Source: Limonium bicolor (Eukaryota; Streptophyta; Magnoliopsida; Caryophyllales; Plumbaginaceae). From it: a DNA stretch of 64,000 nt. Under the pieces are notes generated by a model. That model did no database searches and was not told the origin of the DNA. It saw only the letters and a program-made list of their open reading frames with translations. Every line of letters begins with the position of its first letter. The first letter of the stretch is position 1. The DNA lies in contig CM041778.1 of the NCBI GenBank assembly GCA_023374045.1, forward strand, positions 366,828,831 to 366,892,830, written 5' to 3'. Below are positions 1 through 12,834 of this stretch, piece after piece. The position numbers were made by a program, and so were the translations under genes.

Positions 1-1320
1 AGGTGTTCATCCTCTAACTGAGATACCACCGTTGAGGGATCTCATCCAAGTATCATGCGAACACCTTGGATATTTGCATGTAATTAAACCTTAGGATGGA
101 CATCTCTCTATCGAACATGGCTAAGTGAATATGAGGGTTGGAAGAACCCTTGTAGAGAGCTAAGGTCGGGAGCTTCAAATTTCGGGGTAGCTCAACATCA
201 GCATAGGACCCCATGAAGAAGTAATCAAAACCAGTGGGCTTATCAGCTTTCTCCATCCGTTCGATGTGCTTCAGGGCCCTCTTGCATTCCGCAACTAGCT
301 GATTCCTAGGAGCGCCATCTTCAAATCCTCCTTGAGAGTCATGGCCTCCAATTAAAGTATTTACATGCTGTATAGTGGGTTGGAGTGCCTTTATGTGGCC
401 CTTTTCTACCTAGCCGCCTGTACAAAGATAATTTTCTCATAGAGCTTGTCCATTGTGGCCGCATGTCGGGCCTTTAAGGCTTCAATATCATCTTGATGTT
501 TCTGTATCTAACTGGCTACTTGATCTTCACCCCCTGTCGTAGGGTTGTCAATCTTGACACAAACCTGAAATCCGACCCGAAACTAGCACGCTAAAACTCG
601 GGTTTAGGTTGCAATTTTCAACCCGAAAACATTTTTGGGTCGAGTTCGGGTTGGGTTGCTAAAAATTTGGGTCGATTTTGGGTTTCACTTGGAAACCCAA
701 TTTCAACCCGTAACCCGAAAACATTTAAAAAAAAGACAAAAATATATTCTTATAGTTATGGGATTTAACCCTAAATATATCAATCATGTAACCATTTATG
801 TTTGATAAGTTTATATGTATGCTATATTTTCTTGGTGATTTTGTATAGAGTTTGTATTGATAGTACAATATTTTTATTTTTGGGTTGATTTTGGGTCAAT
901 TTCAGGGTGATTTCAGGTCATTAGGTCAGTTTCGGGTAGATTTTGGGTCATCAGGTCGGTTTTGGGTTGACAAATCATAGCCCATTTCGGGTTCGGATTG
1001 GGTTCAGGTTGAGGTGAAACATGAGCAAATCAGGTTCGAGTTGAAGTCAACCCGACCCAAAACCTGAAAGTGACAACTCTACCCTGCCGGCTTCAGTGGG
1101 CCAAGCTTGAGCCGTTATTTCTAACACAACCAACTTTTCCTTTAAGCCTGTTGATTGTGTTCACGCACTCGTTCTCGATCGCTTGGATCACCTTCTTCTG
1201 TTTGAGCTTGAAATCTTTCATGAGCTCCTCGACGGAGACAACGCCTTTGTTCCCTCCTTCCACTTGTTGATGCTCTTGGTCATCCAGTTAAAAGATGTCG
1301 TCGGGGATTTGGGCCGACAT
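1..1320 (-). pseudogene. Decayed Ty3/Gypsy gag, split by a MITE
   Basis: Reading the minus strand from an ATG at 1320 gives an N-terminal charged, coiled-coil-like segment (about 1090-1320, containing VSVEELMKDFKLKQ). After the MITE at 540-1081 the reading continues as a second charged segment and then the start of a retrotransposon gag domain (53-256), with LPTLALYKGSSNPHIHL resembling the conserved LP-x-F-x-x-Y-x-G-x-x-D-P-x-x-H-L block of plant Gypsy gags. Stops and frame changes occur throughout, and the capsid C-terminus, protease and RT would lie beyond base 1. It is older than the 24-kb chromovirus that inserted about 210 bp upstream of its start. The coding assignment is firm at family level; the lineage is not resolved. 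Confidence 0.7.
540..1081. mobile_element. hAT-like MITE, 542 bp
   Basis: The terminal inverted repeats are TAGGGTTGTCA at the left and its near complement TGACAACTCTA at the right (10 of 11 match). They are flanked by 8-bp direct repeats CCCTGTCG (532-539) and CCCTGCCG (1082-1089), 7 of 8 identical. Both ends are packed with short words of the CAACCCGACCC / GGGTCGGGTTG type, while the middle is AT-rich and has no open frame. An 8-bp TSD with T/C-AGGG-like ends fits the hAT superfamily. The element splits the gag remnant. Confidence 0.75.
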
Positions 1321-1529
1321 GTTGGAAGAAGCGAAGGTAATTTCAATTGAAGGCAGTGATAGAGGGGGAGTAGGTAGTCGGACCAAACGATCGGCACTTC
1401 TATCCCAACGTCTCTATAGAGTTTTGATCTACTCCTATTTTAAAATCAAAAGAAAGAGATGGATCAGAATCCGTTAGGAAGTGGGCTGTAATGGGTTGAG
1501 AATGCTTTTGGACCGGGATCCATGAGATA
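1321..1529. other. Leader of the decayed gag element
   Basis: No gene is seen here. On the minus strand this is the sequence just upstream of the decayed gag start, so it is probably the untranslated leader of that element. Its continuation was carried to 26022 by insertion of the chromovirus. Confidence 0.4.
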
Positions 1530-1534
1530 TGTGG

Positions 1535-4500
1535 TGAAATACCCCTAACCTTTAAATAATTAAATAAAGGGAAATATATATTATTTGGGGGATTATTAAA
1601 CCCTAAGAGAACATATAAACACTTAGGCGTTAAAAACGCACCTAAACTCCTTATGGTCATAAACGGGCGTTAAGCCGGACCTTAAGCTAACCAAGTTATG
1701 TAAGCTATAAAACTCATATGAAGTTAATCAAGGATCATTATATGACCCTTAGAACACAGGACCTCATCTAAAACTGAGTAAAAATACAAAATGCCCGGGA
1801 GTTCCCTTAAAGGCCCTTAAGGCCCGAAAGTCCCGGAAATACTTTATAAGATGAAATAGGGCATTACACTTCATTACAAATGCACCATAACACTTTATTA
1901 AACATATAAGATGAAGTCCTCATGATAAATTCTCAGTTAAACGCAAAGTGCTTGGGTGTTCCCGATGGGGGCCCCATAAGCCCCCGGGAATGCCCAGGAG
2001 AGGTGCCGAGGTGGCACAAACTCCTATATAATTCATTCTTAGAGTTCCAAACATCATTATTCAACATTCTAAAGAGAATGCTTGAGATACTTTCTCAAAA
2101 ATAAATAAAGTGCTCGGGGGAATTTCTTAACGTTCCTTTTTGCCCCGGGAGTGTCCCGGTAGCCCAGAAATTGTGTCTTGAGTTGATATAACCCCATATA
2201 ACTCAATGTAACACCTTAACATATTATTATTGACTATAAAAAAGTTTATAAACACTTGGAACTCATAGCGACTACTTATTTTCCAAAATATCCTTAAAGC
2301 ACAAAAACGCACCTTCGGGTGTCATAAAAACGTGTTCTACGCTATTGCCTTGAGGTTTTTGAGGAGCCACGAGTTGATAATATTAAATGGGGATGAATTG
2401 ACTATCTAAATCAATTAAATCCAGTGCTAAACTGATAGCATAAACAGGGCCAAAATTATGATAAAAAAGGTACCATAAATCAGCATTTTTACCTTAGAAC
2501 TTTCATCTTTTACCATGATATAAATGTACCAATTAAATGTTGTGACTTATAACATGTTGAAATATAGTCTTAATACAATATAGTGTGACAGGAATCAAAT
2601 TAAAAACCAGTCCCATATGGCTGCTATTGTGGGCGCCATTTTTAGTGTTTTAGACTAGATTTTAGCTTAGAAAATTGCCTTATGGATGATGACTCATCTT
2701 CCATGTGCCTTGTGACATTATGTCAAATATTCTCAGTCAAGGGAGGCAGCTCATTACCGATTTCCTGCAAGAGAATGAGAAGGAATAAGTTAGACAAAGT
2801 AATGAAATTAAAATACAAGGCTAGAATCTACTTTATACCATGTGCAAGTAAACAAACAAAACAGCCCATGTGCAAGCCTTAAGGCTGCCGATTTTAAGCA
2901 AGAAAAGGAAAGTTTGATTGCCTTACAATAATCAAATAAAACAGCTACCTAATTAAGCTAGTTTCCTATGTCTAATACAACAAAAACAAAAGAATCTCCT
3001 ACAGCACATGGCTGCCGAAACCAAGCAAGAAATGAGGGCTTGATTGCCTTATTAAAATTAAACTAAGATACCTACCTACCTAGGCATGTTCTCATGTTTC
3101 AAGGGACAAAAATCAAATGCCTACATTCAGCTCACATTACCGAAATCAAGCAAGAGAACATGGAAAGCTAGTATTAATATTTTGACTTAGAAAATTTAAA
3201 GGAGACAACCACCTACCTTAGCCTTTGTCTTCTTGTTTCAAGTTGTCAGACAAAGTCTTTATTCTTCCTTGTCTATAGCCGAAAGCAAGCAGCAATAATG
3301 AGAGCATTTTATGGAGCCAAACAATCAAACTAATAAACAAAGAAAAACTAGCCTAACTTTGACATTATTTTATCAAAAGAAAATTCCCTCCTTCCATACT
3401 CTTATTACCTTACGTGAGCATTCACCATCCTTCCTTGCTCACTCAGCCGAATTGGTAAGGTTCCATTCCCTCTCTTTTCTTTCTCCCTTAGCTAGTTTAC
3501 TCTTGTGAGCTTCAAGCTCCATTAATGGTGTTTTAAGTTCTAACACCATTTCTATGTAATTTTCCTAGTTAAATCTACTAAGTCTTGAAGCTAGAATCAT
3601 CCTAGCAACACTACCAGAATTCGCCAAGCTTTAGTGCTCCAAGGAGGTACCTAAATTCAACAACAATACAAGGAACAACAAGATCAAGTTAAGGTATATT
3701 TTCATGCTTGAAAATCCTAAGTAAATACCTAAGTCATTTCCGAAAATTTGGAGCTTCTAAATCTATATTCTCTTCATCATTTCATGAAGTAAACTTGGAT
3801 CTACAATCATCCCAAGGTGTACCGAAAATTCCTTGAAAAATACCTAAGGTAAACTCTTGTAAAACTACTCCAAATATTACTTATGAATCCTTGTTAGAAG
3901 TCTAACACATGGATCTCCTAAACATATACATGGAGGCCGAAAGTTCTCCAAGAAAATACCATTGGAGGAGCTTGGAATTCAAGGAGAAATCAAGTACAAG
4001 AATTATCTTGATTTAAGGAGTAAGTTTCTATAATTAAGGTTTATTAAGTTTAAGTTTGATTTAAGCTTCATACTTTGGTATAAAATTATGTATAAGCCTT
4101 TAGTAATATTAAGGCCGAAATACCATGGGTTATAATGTCAAGAAAATAATTTATAACATACAAGGTAAGATTATTACCTTAAGGTATAAATTTGTGTCAC
4201 AAAAATTAATTAGGATACATATATGTTCAAGCCGAATTGTCTAAGGATAAAATGTTCTATTTTGAGTTTGTAATCATTCTAAGTCATTAGCATAATTTTT
4301 ATAAGTGTTATATGGCTTATAGCCTTATATACATTTATATGTATTTATTATATGGTATAAATCAAGTTTTAAAACCATATAGTAAATATATGTTACAGCC
4401 GAGAATAAAATGTTTCATTTGGTTATTTTTGAAGTATATAAGTATATTAGCTTATATTTTAAATTTTGGGAATACTAATAATAGCTACAAGTATTTAAAT

Positions 4501-6346
4501 GGCTAGTTTAATAAGTTATGTGGCTTTAATGTAAATTTTGAAAAGTTTAGTGAACAAATAATAATTGCCGAGAGTTTAGGGAGTTATTTGGTATAGTTAT
4601 GATATAATATAAGGTAGGAATTAATATAATGAATTTTGGTGAATTTAAATAAGTGTATAAGTGTTAAAATAACATTTTATAAAGTTTTGGGGCTATTTTA
4701 TAATTATTGGAAAGTTTAGAAATATAACCAAGAGTACATATGAATTTATGGGTATATTAAAGTATTAATTGTGAAAATAAGTCTTGGTCAAAGTGTTGAC
4801 CAAAAACTTTGGGTTAAAATGATTTATGACATAAAATATTAAGTTTATAAAAGTTTTGGGGTGAATATGTAAATTATAAAAGTTCAAATGGAAACCGAAT
4901 TTGAATTGGGGCGAAAACATAATTAGTGAAATTATAAGGGTCATTTCGGTTATTTAAAAGAATTTAATATTAAAACTATAGTTTATAAGTTAATATGTAA
5001 CTTATATAAAGTTTTGGGGTTAAATTGTAAATATAGGAAAATATATGTTGAAACCAAAAGTTTAAGGGATTAATTGGTAATTTATAAAAGTTAGTGTATT
5101 ATATTTGTAAAGACCGAAAGTATATGTGGTCATTTGGTGATTTACAAAAGTTAATGTGTTCATTATGTAATTACCAAAAATATATGGTTGGTTTTGTAAT
5201 ATAATAAAGAAAGGAATTATGAGAACGTCTTATGACTGGAAGTTTATACATCTAAACTGGAACAAGACTAACTGACCTTTAGGTATTATGAGAACCTAAC
5301 TGATGGTCAACTGTTATAGTCTTAACTCAAGGATTGGTTATTGTGTCACTGACTAAAGGGCTAACTTATAAAGAGAAGAATACAGACTATTTCGACTTTC
5401 TGGTTGCGCATCGTGATCACTACGAGGGACTTCTATGGGGAGTCACTCAAGGGAATCCATTTTCCACATTCGACGATGGCGGAGGGCACTACCATTGGTG
5501 CACAGGTTCGACCGGATTGGTCAAAATAATTATCCAGGGCCATAAGGTCAGCTGGTAACGGTTCCATTGGAACCCAGGGGACTACTGTCCATTAATAAGT
5601 TATTAAGGGTTGTCTTAACATGACACCTGAGGTGGAGTTTAATTGGAAAAGTTTAAGTGGTTGGTTTAAAAGGATAAGGGTCATGTGACCTACTAACAAG
5701 TGCAGTTAATTAATACGCGTATCTTGTTTGGTTATTGCTATGGTTTATTGGTGTGTGACTATCTGATTGCTGATTATTATTGTGATGATATTGACAGGTG
5801 AACTAATGTGTGTTTATTTAACATTACAGTTATTACTATTGTTGTAAAATGGATTATCATGTAATAAATCTAATATCAACATGGCTAAACGACTTATGGA
5901 ATCTAGATGACTTAGGACTACATTTAGCATACCAGCATTTCGATTGTTGAGCCCTTCAATGGGCAAAACATTTTAGGTTACTGAAGAAGGCACAAGCCGG
6001 AGTGCAGGTTATAGGGTAGCTGATGTGTTCTCAATAAACACTTTAAGTTTTATTATGTAATGCATTAAGGGGTTTGTTGTATTCAGTTAGTTGCTCATTT
6101 AGTTTGGATTTGGTTTGTAATATTAATAGTGCTCAGTATCTTATTCATCACAGCGTGAGGAGTTGAAGTTGTTGGATGGAGTAAGGATGTCTTGTTACTC
6201 ACAAGGGTTGGTAACGGCATGTAACACCAAGGATAGATAGTTTTATTTTCCGCTGGGAACGATATTTATTATGCTACGACTTGCGAATGTTTTTTATTAT
6301 GCTACGACTTGTGACGTTATTACAGGTTTAGGTTAGGGGTGTTACA
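1535..6346 (+). repeat. 5' LTR of the chromovirus, 4.8 kb
   Basis: It is nearly identical to 20650-26016 and starts TG, ends CA. It lacks one internal block present in the 3' copy (24329-24891, about 563 bp). The first third has CCGGG-rich patches (about 1790-1840, 1960-2010, 2130-2170). The middle is AT-rich with scattered CCGAAA-like words. The last 100 bp contain two copies of a short unit with GCTACGACTTG (6264-6330). No known protein domain is visible. Confidence 0.92.
5334..5558 (+). other. 74-codon ORF in the LTR, kept in both copies
   Basis: An open frame starting MVIVSLTKGLTYKE and ending IIQGHKVSW is present here and at 25003-25227 in the other LTR, with only a few amino-acid changes and no indel. 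I recognise no domain. Two recent copies of one LTR would look alike with or without selection, so retention of the frame is weak evidence. It lies in the most GC-balanced part of the LTR, which may belong to the transcribed R/U5 part. Confidence 0.3.
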
Positions 6347-6351
6347 AAAAG

Positions 6352-6363
6352 TGGTATCAGAGC
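6352..6363 (+). other. Primer-binding site, initiator tRNA-Met
   Basis: TGGTATCAGAGC lies five bases after the end of the 5' LTR. It is the complement of the 3' end of plant initiator tRNA-Met, the usual primer of chromoviruses and Copia elements. The next bases form a small inverted repeat with it (CAGAGCG...CGCTCTG). Confidence 0.95.
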
Positions 6364-7106
6364 GTAGTTACGCTCTGATGAAGAGATACTGAGTCAAGAA
6401 CAGTGAGCATAGGACATATGGGATACGGGAACGTCTGTGAGGATTCAAAACCTAGAAAGAAAAAAATCCTAGGGATATATTTTATTGCTAGTAGTTAGCT
6501 TTCTTACATATTTATGATTGTGTATGTAAAACGGTGTAGTAACCGAGTAGAAATAATAGTATACTATCTTATAGATGTCGACAAGAGGAAGACCACGTGG
6601 AGGCAGTAGTGGACGCGGTGGCAAGACACCGGCAGATGTTCCAGAAGTACCAGGCCTAGCAGCGGCCATGGCAGCCTTCGCCCAGCAGCTAGGAGCTCAA
6701 TTTGCGGGAGCCATACCCCACCCGCCGCAGCCCAGAGAAACCAACTGGTTGAAGAGCGTTGCAGACGCTAGGGTTCCAACATACTCAGGGGAACCAGACC
6801 CCGCTGCACTGGAGAAATTCATAGTAGAGCACCAGAAGGCGTTCAAGGCGGTTAGAGTTCCAGATGACCAGAAGGTCGACATAGCAGCGTACAACCTGAA
6901 GGACGCAGCTAATATTTGGTGGCGGTCTGTGGAGGGCCACCATAGAGCTACACCGGACTTTGGATGGACAGCGTTTGTAGAAGTGTTGGGAGAAGTACTA
7001 CCCCGAACACTTGAAGCAGAGGAAGAGGCAAGAGTTCGAGACCTTAATCCAGGGGAGTCAAACAGTTGACCAGTACTACGCACGATTTATCAGTCTGCTA
7101 GATTAT

Positions 7107-8847
7107 TGTACGGTGTGAAACGTATTGTCAGCAAGTGTACTGATCTATCGTAGCAAGTTTTCCTAGGTAGTATTCTCTAGGTTATCGAACCAAAGGAGGT
7201 TGTGTCTAGTTTGAGTCTTTAATCTACTAACTAATAAACTATAGGAAAATAACAATAATAAATTGGGGGTTTGAATGCAGAAATTAAATAAGTAACTAGC
7301 ACGGAAACAATTAAAAGTGTGAGTTTCTAATAAATCTAAAAAGTGAATCTTGGTTTACTACTTCTCCCTAGTTTATCAATTCCCTTCCTGAGTGTTTTCT
7401 AAATTCTAGATTGCAACCCCAGATCTAAATTGATCTAAAACCGGTCTCCCGCAAGATCGATTCTTACTAGCAATTCCCAAATCCTAACTCTCGTTACGAA
7501 TTTACAAATAAACTAGTAGCATTAATGATTCATCTGGTTTCTAGTCAGCTAATCCCCAGGAATTGTCATCTGTAGTTTCGCTAGTAATATTCCTAAGGTC
7601 TAATGAACGCCATAGTCCGTTCTCACTTGTAAGCAATTCATACCAAATAAAACTCAAGCAATAATTAATCACAGAAGAATTAAATAACAAACTAGGAATA
7701 AAACTACAATCTGTATAGAACTTGTATTCAACAACTCAGAAAGCAAAATAATAAACTAGTTGTCTATAGCAAACCAGAAATCTAACAACTACTCAGACAT
7801 TGGAGACAAAGAAATAATAACAATAATAAAGAGATTAGAAAACGTCATCTAATTGTGGAACGATGACGAATTTGGTCTCTGTCTACTGCTCCAGTCTGTC
7901 AGAACTGTCTGATGTGTCTCCCTCTGTCCGTCTCTTGCTCGTCTACCTGCGGCTAGGGTTACCGTCGAGAATTATTCTGTCCTCCTCGTCCTGTGTCGTA
8001 TCGGAAGATGTCATATATATACAGCTCGGAATATATGTTGGTGCCTTTGTCATATGCCTACGCCTCTCTTAATTCTTGTCGGCCAGAAGTCTGCAGCACG
8101 CCCAACATTTATGCGCCTCTCATTCGTCGAAAACAGCCCATGTCAGGAGAGTCTGCTCCCCTGTTTATGTATGTGTTTGTGGGTTCATGATGATGTGGCC
8201 CATCCGCGCCTCTGATCAATTTAGTCTGCCCTGAGTCCATCATGATTGTGAGCGCAACTGAAGATTGGTCGGCCCAAAAACTTCATATGTCTGTGCCTCT
8301 TTGAGAAAGGGAGCCACGTTGATATCTCCTTAAGTGCATGAGCATGTGACGTATATTGCATGAAGGTGTAAAGCTCATCCTGCAGTAATAATTAGGCGCG
8401 CGTGAATAAATGTCAGCCCATGAGCCAATGTCATGCGGCCTACTCTCTATATTGTATTCTCCTCCGACTCTTCATGTGCTGCTATGTATTTAAGCCCATG
8501 TGCAGCCCCTGTTGAAGGCCCTTTCCCATGTCAGACTGAAACATAATTTAATTGTCGGATGATTTTGATCCAGCCCAGTGACCAAGTCATGCATGGAGCC
8601 CATGTGACCCATGTCCAAAAACACGCGAATGAACAATCTCCTTGGTCCAGTTTGATGGCAAAGCTGTTGACATATATTTTTAGACCTTTTCTTCAGCGTT
8701 TTTAACCTGTTTTAGCATAAAACCACATGTGAGGAATACTCTAAACATTTAACATAATTAAGCATATAAATAAGGAATTTATCATATAAACCAATACAAC
8801 ATTAATCACATTAAGCATGGAAACATAGATAAATTCCGCACTTATCA
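7107..8847 (-). repeat. 3' LTR of the nested gag-only element
   Basis: On the minus strand it begins TGATAAGTGC and ends CGTACA. It matches 13316-15052 with only scattered substitutions and short indels. A TATATATA stretch is present near 8013-8020. Open frames in this repeat occur in both copies but show no recognisable domain. Confidence 0.88.
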
Positions 8848-10189
8848 AATACCCCACACTTAGTTTTTGCTTGTCCTCAAGCAAATAAAGAATATAACTG
8901 CTTCAAACCCAAACATCAAACTCCAGGATCAAACATCAATGGAAGGAAAACAAGCTAAATGACAATCAGAAAAATCAATCTGCTCTAAGCTGTCAGTTTT
9001 CACAAACAATGAATAGAGAATATTTTTAATAAAAGCATGAGTAAACTGAAGTGTGGAAACTGAAACACAAATTAGCTTAGGACCTTTCACCAATTACTTT
9101 CCATTACCCTTTGGATGACAAGGGGTGTGAAGTAATGCCTTATTCCACAATACCTTTCAACACCACGTACTCATGATCAAAAACAAAAAAAAACTACAAT
9201 TAAATATTTCGTATGCAAAAACTTTTCTTCATTAAGAAATAAAAACAAACGATTTATTTAATTAATTGCATAGTTATTCCTTCACCCAGACTTTTCTCTT
9301 TATCCTTGTAACGGCTTTGGGCCAACTATCCCAGATCACAAGACCTTAGGTAGATAGGTGATAAAGCACCCCGAGGACTTAATAACCAGATAAAAGAGGC
9401 CTGATTCGGTTTAGGAAATCTTTGATCAGAGGAGTACCTTGTCTTATCCTTTCATTCCAAACATTCATATCATTCCCAAGATCCAAAGCTAAACACATTT
9501 AGTCTCCACAATCAGCAAATCCATTAAATTTCAGTGAAAATAGAGTAAATTTAAGAAAAACAGTTCCGGATTGACAAGTTTTAAGCATAAACATTTTTAA
9601 GGTTGTCATCAAGCTCAATTTTAAACTTCCACAGATATTTTCACCCAAAATTCAACATTTATTGGCATTAGAGAAGCATATTCTTTATCACCTGAAAACA
9701 ATCAGAAACTAGTGGCCTGAAGTGATCACTGAAGGTCACTCCCTACCCTACACTTAAAATTAAACAATGTCCTCATTGTGTGACAAGGCAGGAGTGAAAA
9801 ACTCAAAGCTTGCAGAAAAACATTTATGTCCGAAGGCAACAGACAACAGAGCAGTCAGAAACAAAAATTAAAACGAAAATAAATCAAACTAAAACTCCCC
9901 TGGATTTTGTTGTTGCTGCAGATGTAGAATGACCCCACACATGAGCTTTGCTCAAGTGTTGCAACCTGGTTGCAGTATCGCTATGAAGAATTCATCTGAA
10001 AGGAAAAACACCAGAAGCAACCAAAACTACAAAAAGGAGTTAAAAATTAATAAACAACAAAACTAGGGAAATAACTACGAAAAGAAATTAAAACTGAAAT
10101 TAAAAACTAACAAAATAAAACAGAATGCTGGGTTGCCTCCCTGCCAGCTGCCCTTCTTTAATGTCTTTGGCTAGACGTGTCTCGTTCTC
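8848..10189 (-). other. Noncoding 3' part of the nested element with polypurine tract
   Basis: Directly before the 3' LTR the minus strand reads AAGTGTGGGGTATT, the polypurine tract priming plus-strand synthesis (about 8848-8861). The rest has no convincing coding. Just after the gag-protease stop (10190), about 10135-10189 stays open in the same frame and reads like the short tail seen after integrase in related polyproteins (AKDIKEGQLAGRQPS). That suggests the RT-integrase block was deleted between protease and this tail. Confidence 0.6.
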
Positions 10190-12834
10190 TCAAGAGACTC
10201 CAGATGATTGAGCTTTCTTTGGAACCCAGCGACAAGAAGTTCGAGAAGCTTCCAAAACTTGTTTCGAAGACCTACCAGCATAAAATAGTAGTTGCTCACC
10301 CTCTGCATTCAAAGTGATCGTACCGTGAGCAACTTCGATTCGAGCGTCGGTTGTTGCTAGGAAAGGTCTTCCAAGGATGATAGGAACTGTTGGATCTATA
10401 GCCATGTCGAGTACGAAAAAATCGCAATGAAAGTATAGATGCTCCACCTTAATCATCACATCCTTAGCAATCCCACAAGGATAAACCATTGAGTGATCTG
10501 CTAGCTGAAGCATCATTCGTGTAGGCTGTAAGTCCCCAATCCCAAGCTTTTCAAATATAGTGTATGGCATGAGACTGGTCGATGCTCCCAAATCAGCAAG
10601 ACAGTGGTCAAAGTCAATGTCTCCTACTCTGCATGGAATTGTGAAACTTCCAGGATCTTTGCATTTTTCTGGTAGGCGCTTCTGTATGATTGCTGAACAA
10701 GTTTCTGTAAGCTGAATAGTCCCTGTCTCAACTAACTTTGTCTTATTAGATAAAAGCTTCCTTAAATACTTGGCATAGTTAGGCACCTTCGCAACTAATT
10801 CAATAAAAGGAATATCAACAGATAGTTGACGAAGTAAAGTAAGAAACTTATCAAACTCACTATCCTCCTTGGAACGCTTGATTCTGTTTGGGAAGGGAAC
10901 TGGAGGAGCAACTTCAACTGCTGGTGGTGTAAGTGGGGGAGATTGGGTGGCTTTGCAATTACGCTTATTCTCTAGCACTGGTTCCTCTATATTCACCACC
11001 TCAAGCTCAGTAGTTTTACCTTTACCACTCCTAGTAGTTACCTTCTTCACCGTTTCCTTTTCCTGCAAAGAAGATTTTTTAGCCAAGATATCATCCACCA
11101 GTTTAGCATAATTTGGCATAAACTTAAGCACATCAGAAAAAGGCATATCCTGAGTTGATTTCTTAAAAATTTTGAGAAATTTTCCAAGCTGTTCATCAAG
11201 GTCTCTTTTCTTTAACCTGTCAGGAAAAGGAATAGGTTCTTCAAATTTACGATTAGAAACAGAAGAGTAAGAAGATTGAGTTTCAGGAGACTCCTTCTTC
11301 TTGGGTGTTTCAAAAACTTTACTAGGGTCCTCAACCACTGTCTGAAGAGAAGAAACTGGAGCAGCCTCTGAAACATCATTTGCTATAATAGTCACGACAT
11401 TAGCTTTCTCCTTAAGGTTTCTCTCTGACTGGGTAAGCTGCTAAGACAATTCGGCCATCTGATTCTTCATATCTCTATTAAATGACTCTTGATGTGCAAT
11501 GAATGAATCCAGCTTACTCTCTTGCGCTGTGAAATGCTTCTCCGTTGTTGCAACAAATGTAGCAATCAAAGCTTCTAGATTCGAGGATGAGCTATTATTA
11601 GTTTGCTCTGACTGCTGATGCTGCTGAGGTTGATAATGTGAAAAATTATTACACTGCTGCCCAAAATTATTGTTGTCAGGCAGGTATCTTTGATTCTTCT
11701 GATTATTGTAAAAATTATCCGACCTATTCCCAACATAATTAATTGTTTCTCCCTGTTGTGGTACGCATTGACACATGCTGGAATCTCTTCCACAAAATTC
11801 ACAAACAGGAGAGGGAGTAACTGTAGCAGCACCGTTCAGTTGAGGAGTTACCATATTCACCACTCTCTCGAATTGTTTAGTTAAAGCATCCATCTTGGTT
11901 GTAAGAAGAGTGTGGGAATCTACCTCACAAACACCCACAACTTTCTTTGAAGAAATTACAGAAGAAGCTCTTGTACCACCCCACTGATTAGCTGAATTTG
12001 TCAATGTTTCCAAAAGCTCTTTTATACGGGCAATGGGCAACTCCATAAGGCTCCCACCAGCACAAGTATCCACCAGTATTCGGCTCTGGGGTCCAAGTCT
12101 TTATAAAATGATTGTAGGACTACTTCTTCCCCCAAGCCATGGTGAGGAACTCTCCTAACAATTCCTTTAAATCTTTCCCAAGCTTCAGAAAGAGTTTCAT
12201 CACTATACTGCTTGAAATTAGTAATTTCCCCCCTCATGGTCAACATACGAGAAGGAGGGAAATACTTCACCAGAAAAGCATTAGCCAACTCGGTCCAACT
12301 GGTGATATTGTTGGGCTCCAAAGAATTCAGCCACTCTACAGCTCGATCTTTCAGTGAAAATGGAAACAGGGTTAGTCGAGCTACCTCATGAGATGCTGGA
12401 GTAGAACAAGCTCCAACCAGTCGCAGGAAGGATGTAAGATGTACATATGGGTCCTCTGTGACTGTCCCGCTGAACTGTGGCGCATTCAAAACCATTGTGA
12501 TGTAGTGGGTTTTGAATGTCCATTCAACTCCAGGTGGTAATGCAGGGATCACTATAGGTGACGTGAGTCCCTCTACACTAGGACGAGTGTAGTCATTCAT
12601 CTGTCTCTACTGGTTGACAACTCCACTCATGTCTGCTTCTTCTTCAATAAACTGATCAACTAGAAGTTCTGTAGAACAACTGATTTCTTCCTCCTCTAAC
12701 AACTGTAAAACCTCTTCCTCTTCACTTACTGATTCTAGATTAAGCTTTTGACGAATTCTTTTAGCTAATCTCTGAATCTCTTGATCAAGCCCAAATTCTG
12801 GTTCTCCTGCAGAACGAGTAAATACCATAAACAA
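10190..12834 (-). pseudogene. gag-protease of the nested element
   Basis: One long minus-strand frame starts at 12834. It has an acidic N-terminus, then the capsid domain (WTFKTHYITMVL, VEWLNSLEPNNITSW, LVKYFPPSRM, FYKDLDP). A Q/N-rich stretch with CEFCGRDSSMCQC follows, then a Lys/Glu-rich linker, and finally an aspartic protease with active site ADLGAST and the conserved IILGRPFLAT. Three lesions break it: TAG at 12609-12607, a one-base shift near 12075 just before a conserved AGGSL motif, and TAG at 11443-11441. Reading continues in frame past both stops. The protease keeps its catalytic Asp. No RT follows. Confidence 0.85.

Noticed and set aside
6352..6363. tRNA-Met gene fragment
   Set aside because: It is only the complement of the tRNA 3' end next to an LTR, that is a primer-binding site; no tRNA body.
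6697..7083. 128-codon minus-strand frame
   Set aside because: It is the mirror of the chromovirus gag, which has clear domain motifs on the plus strand.
7863..8072. 69-codon ORF in the gag-only LTR (also 14068-14277)
   Set aside because: On the antisense strand of the element, no domain; similarity of the two copies is simply LTR identity.
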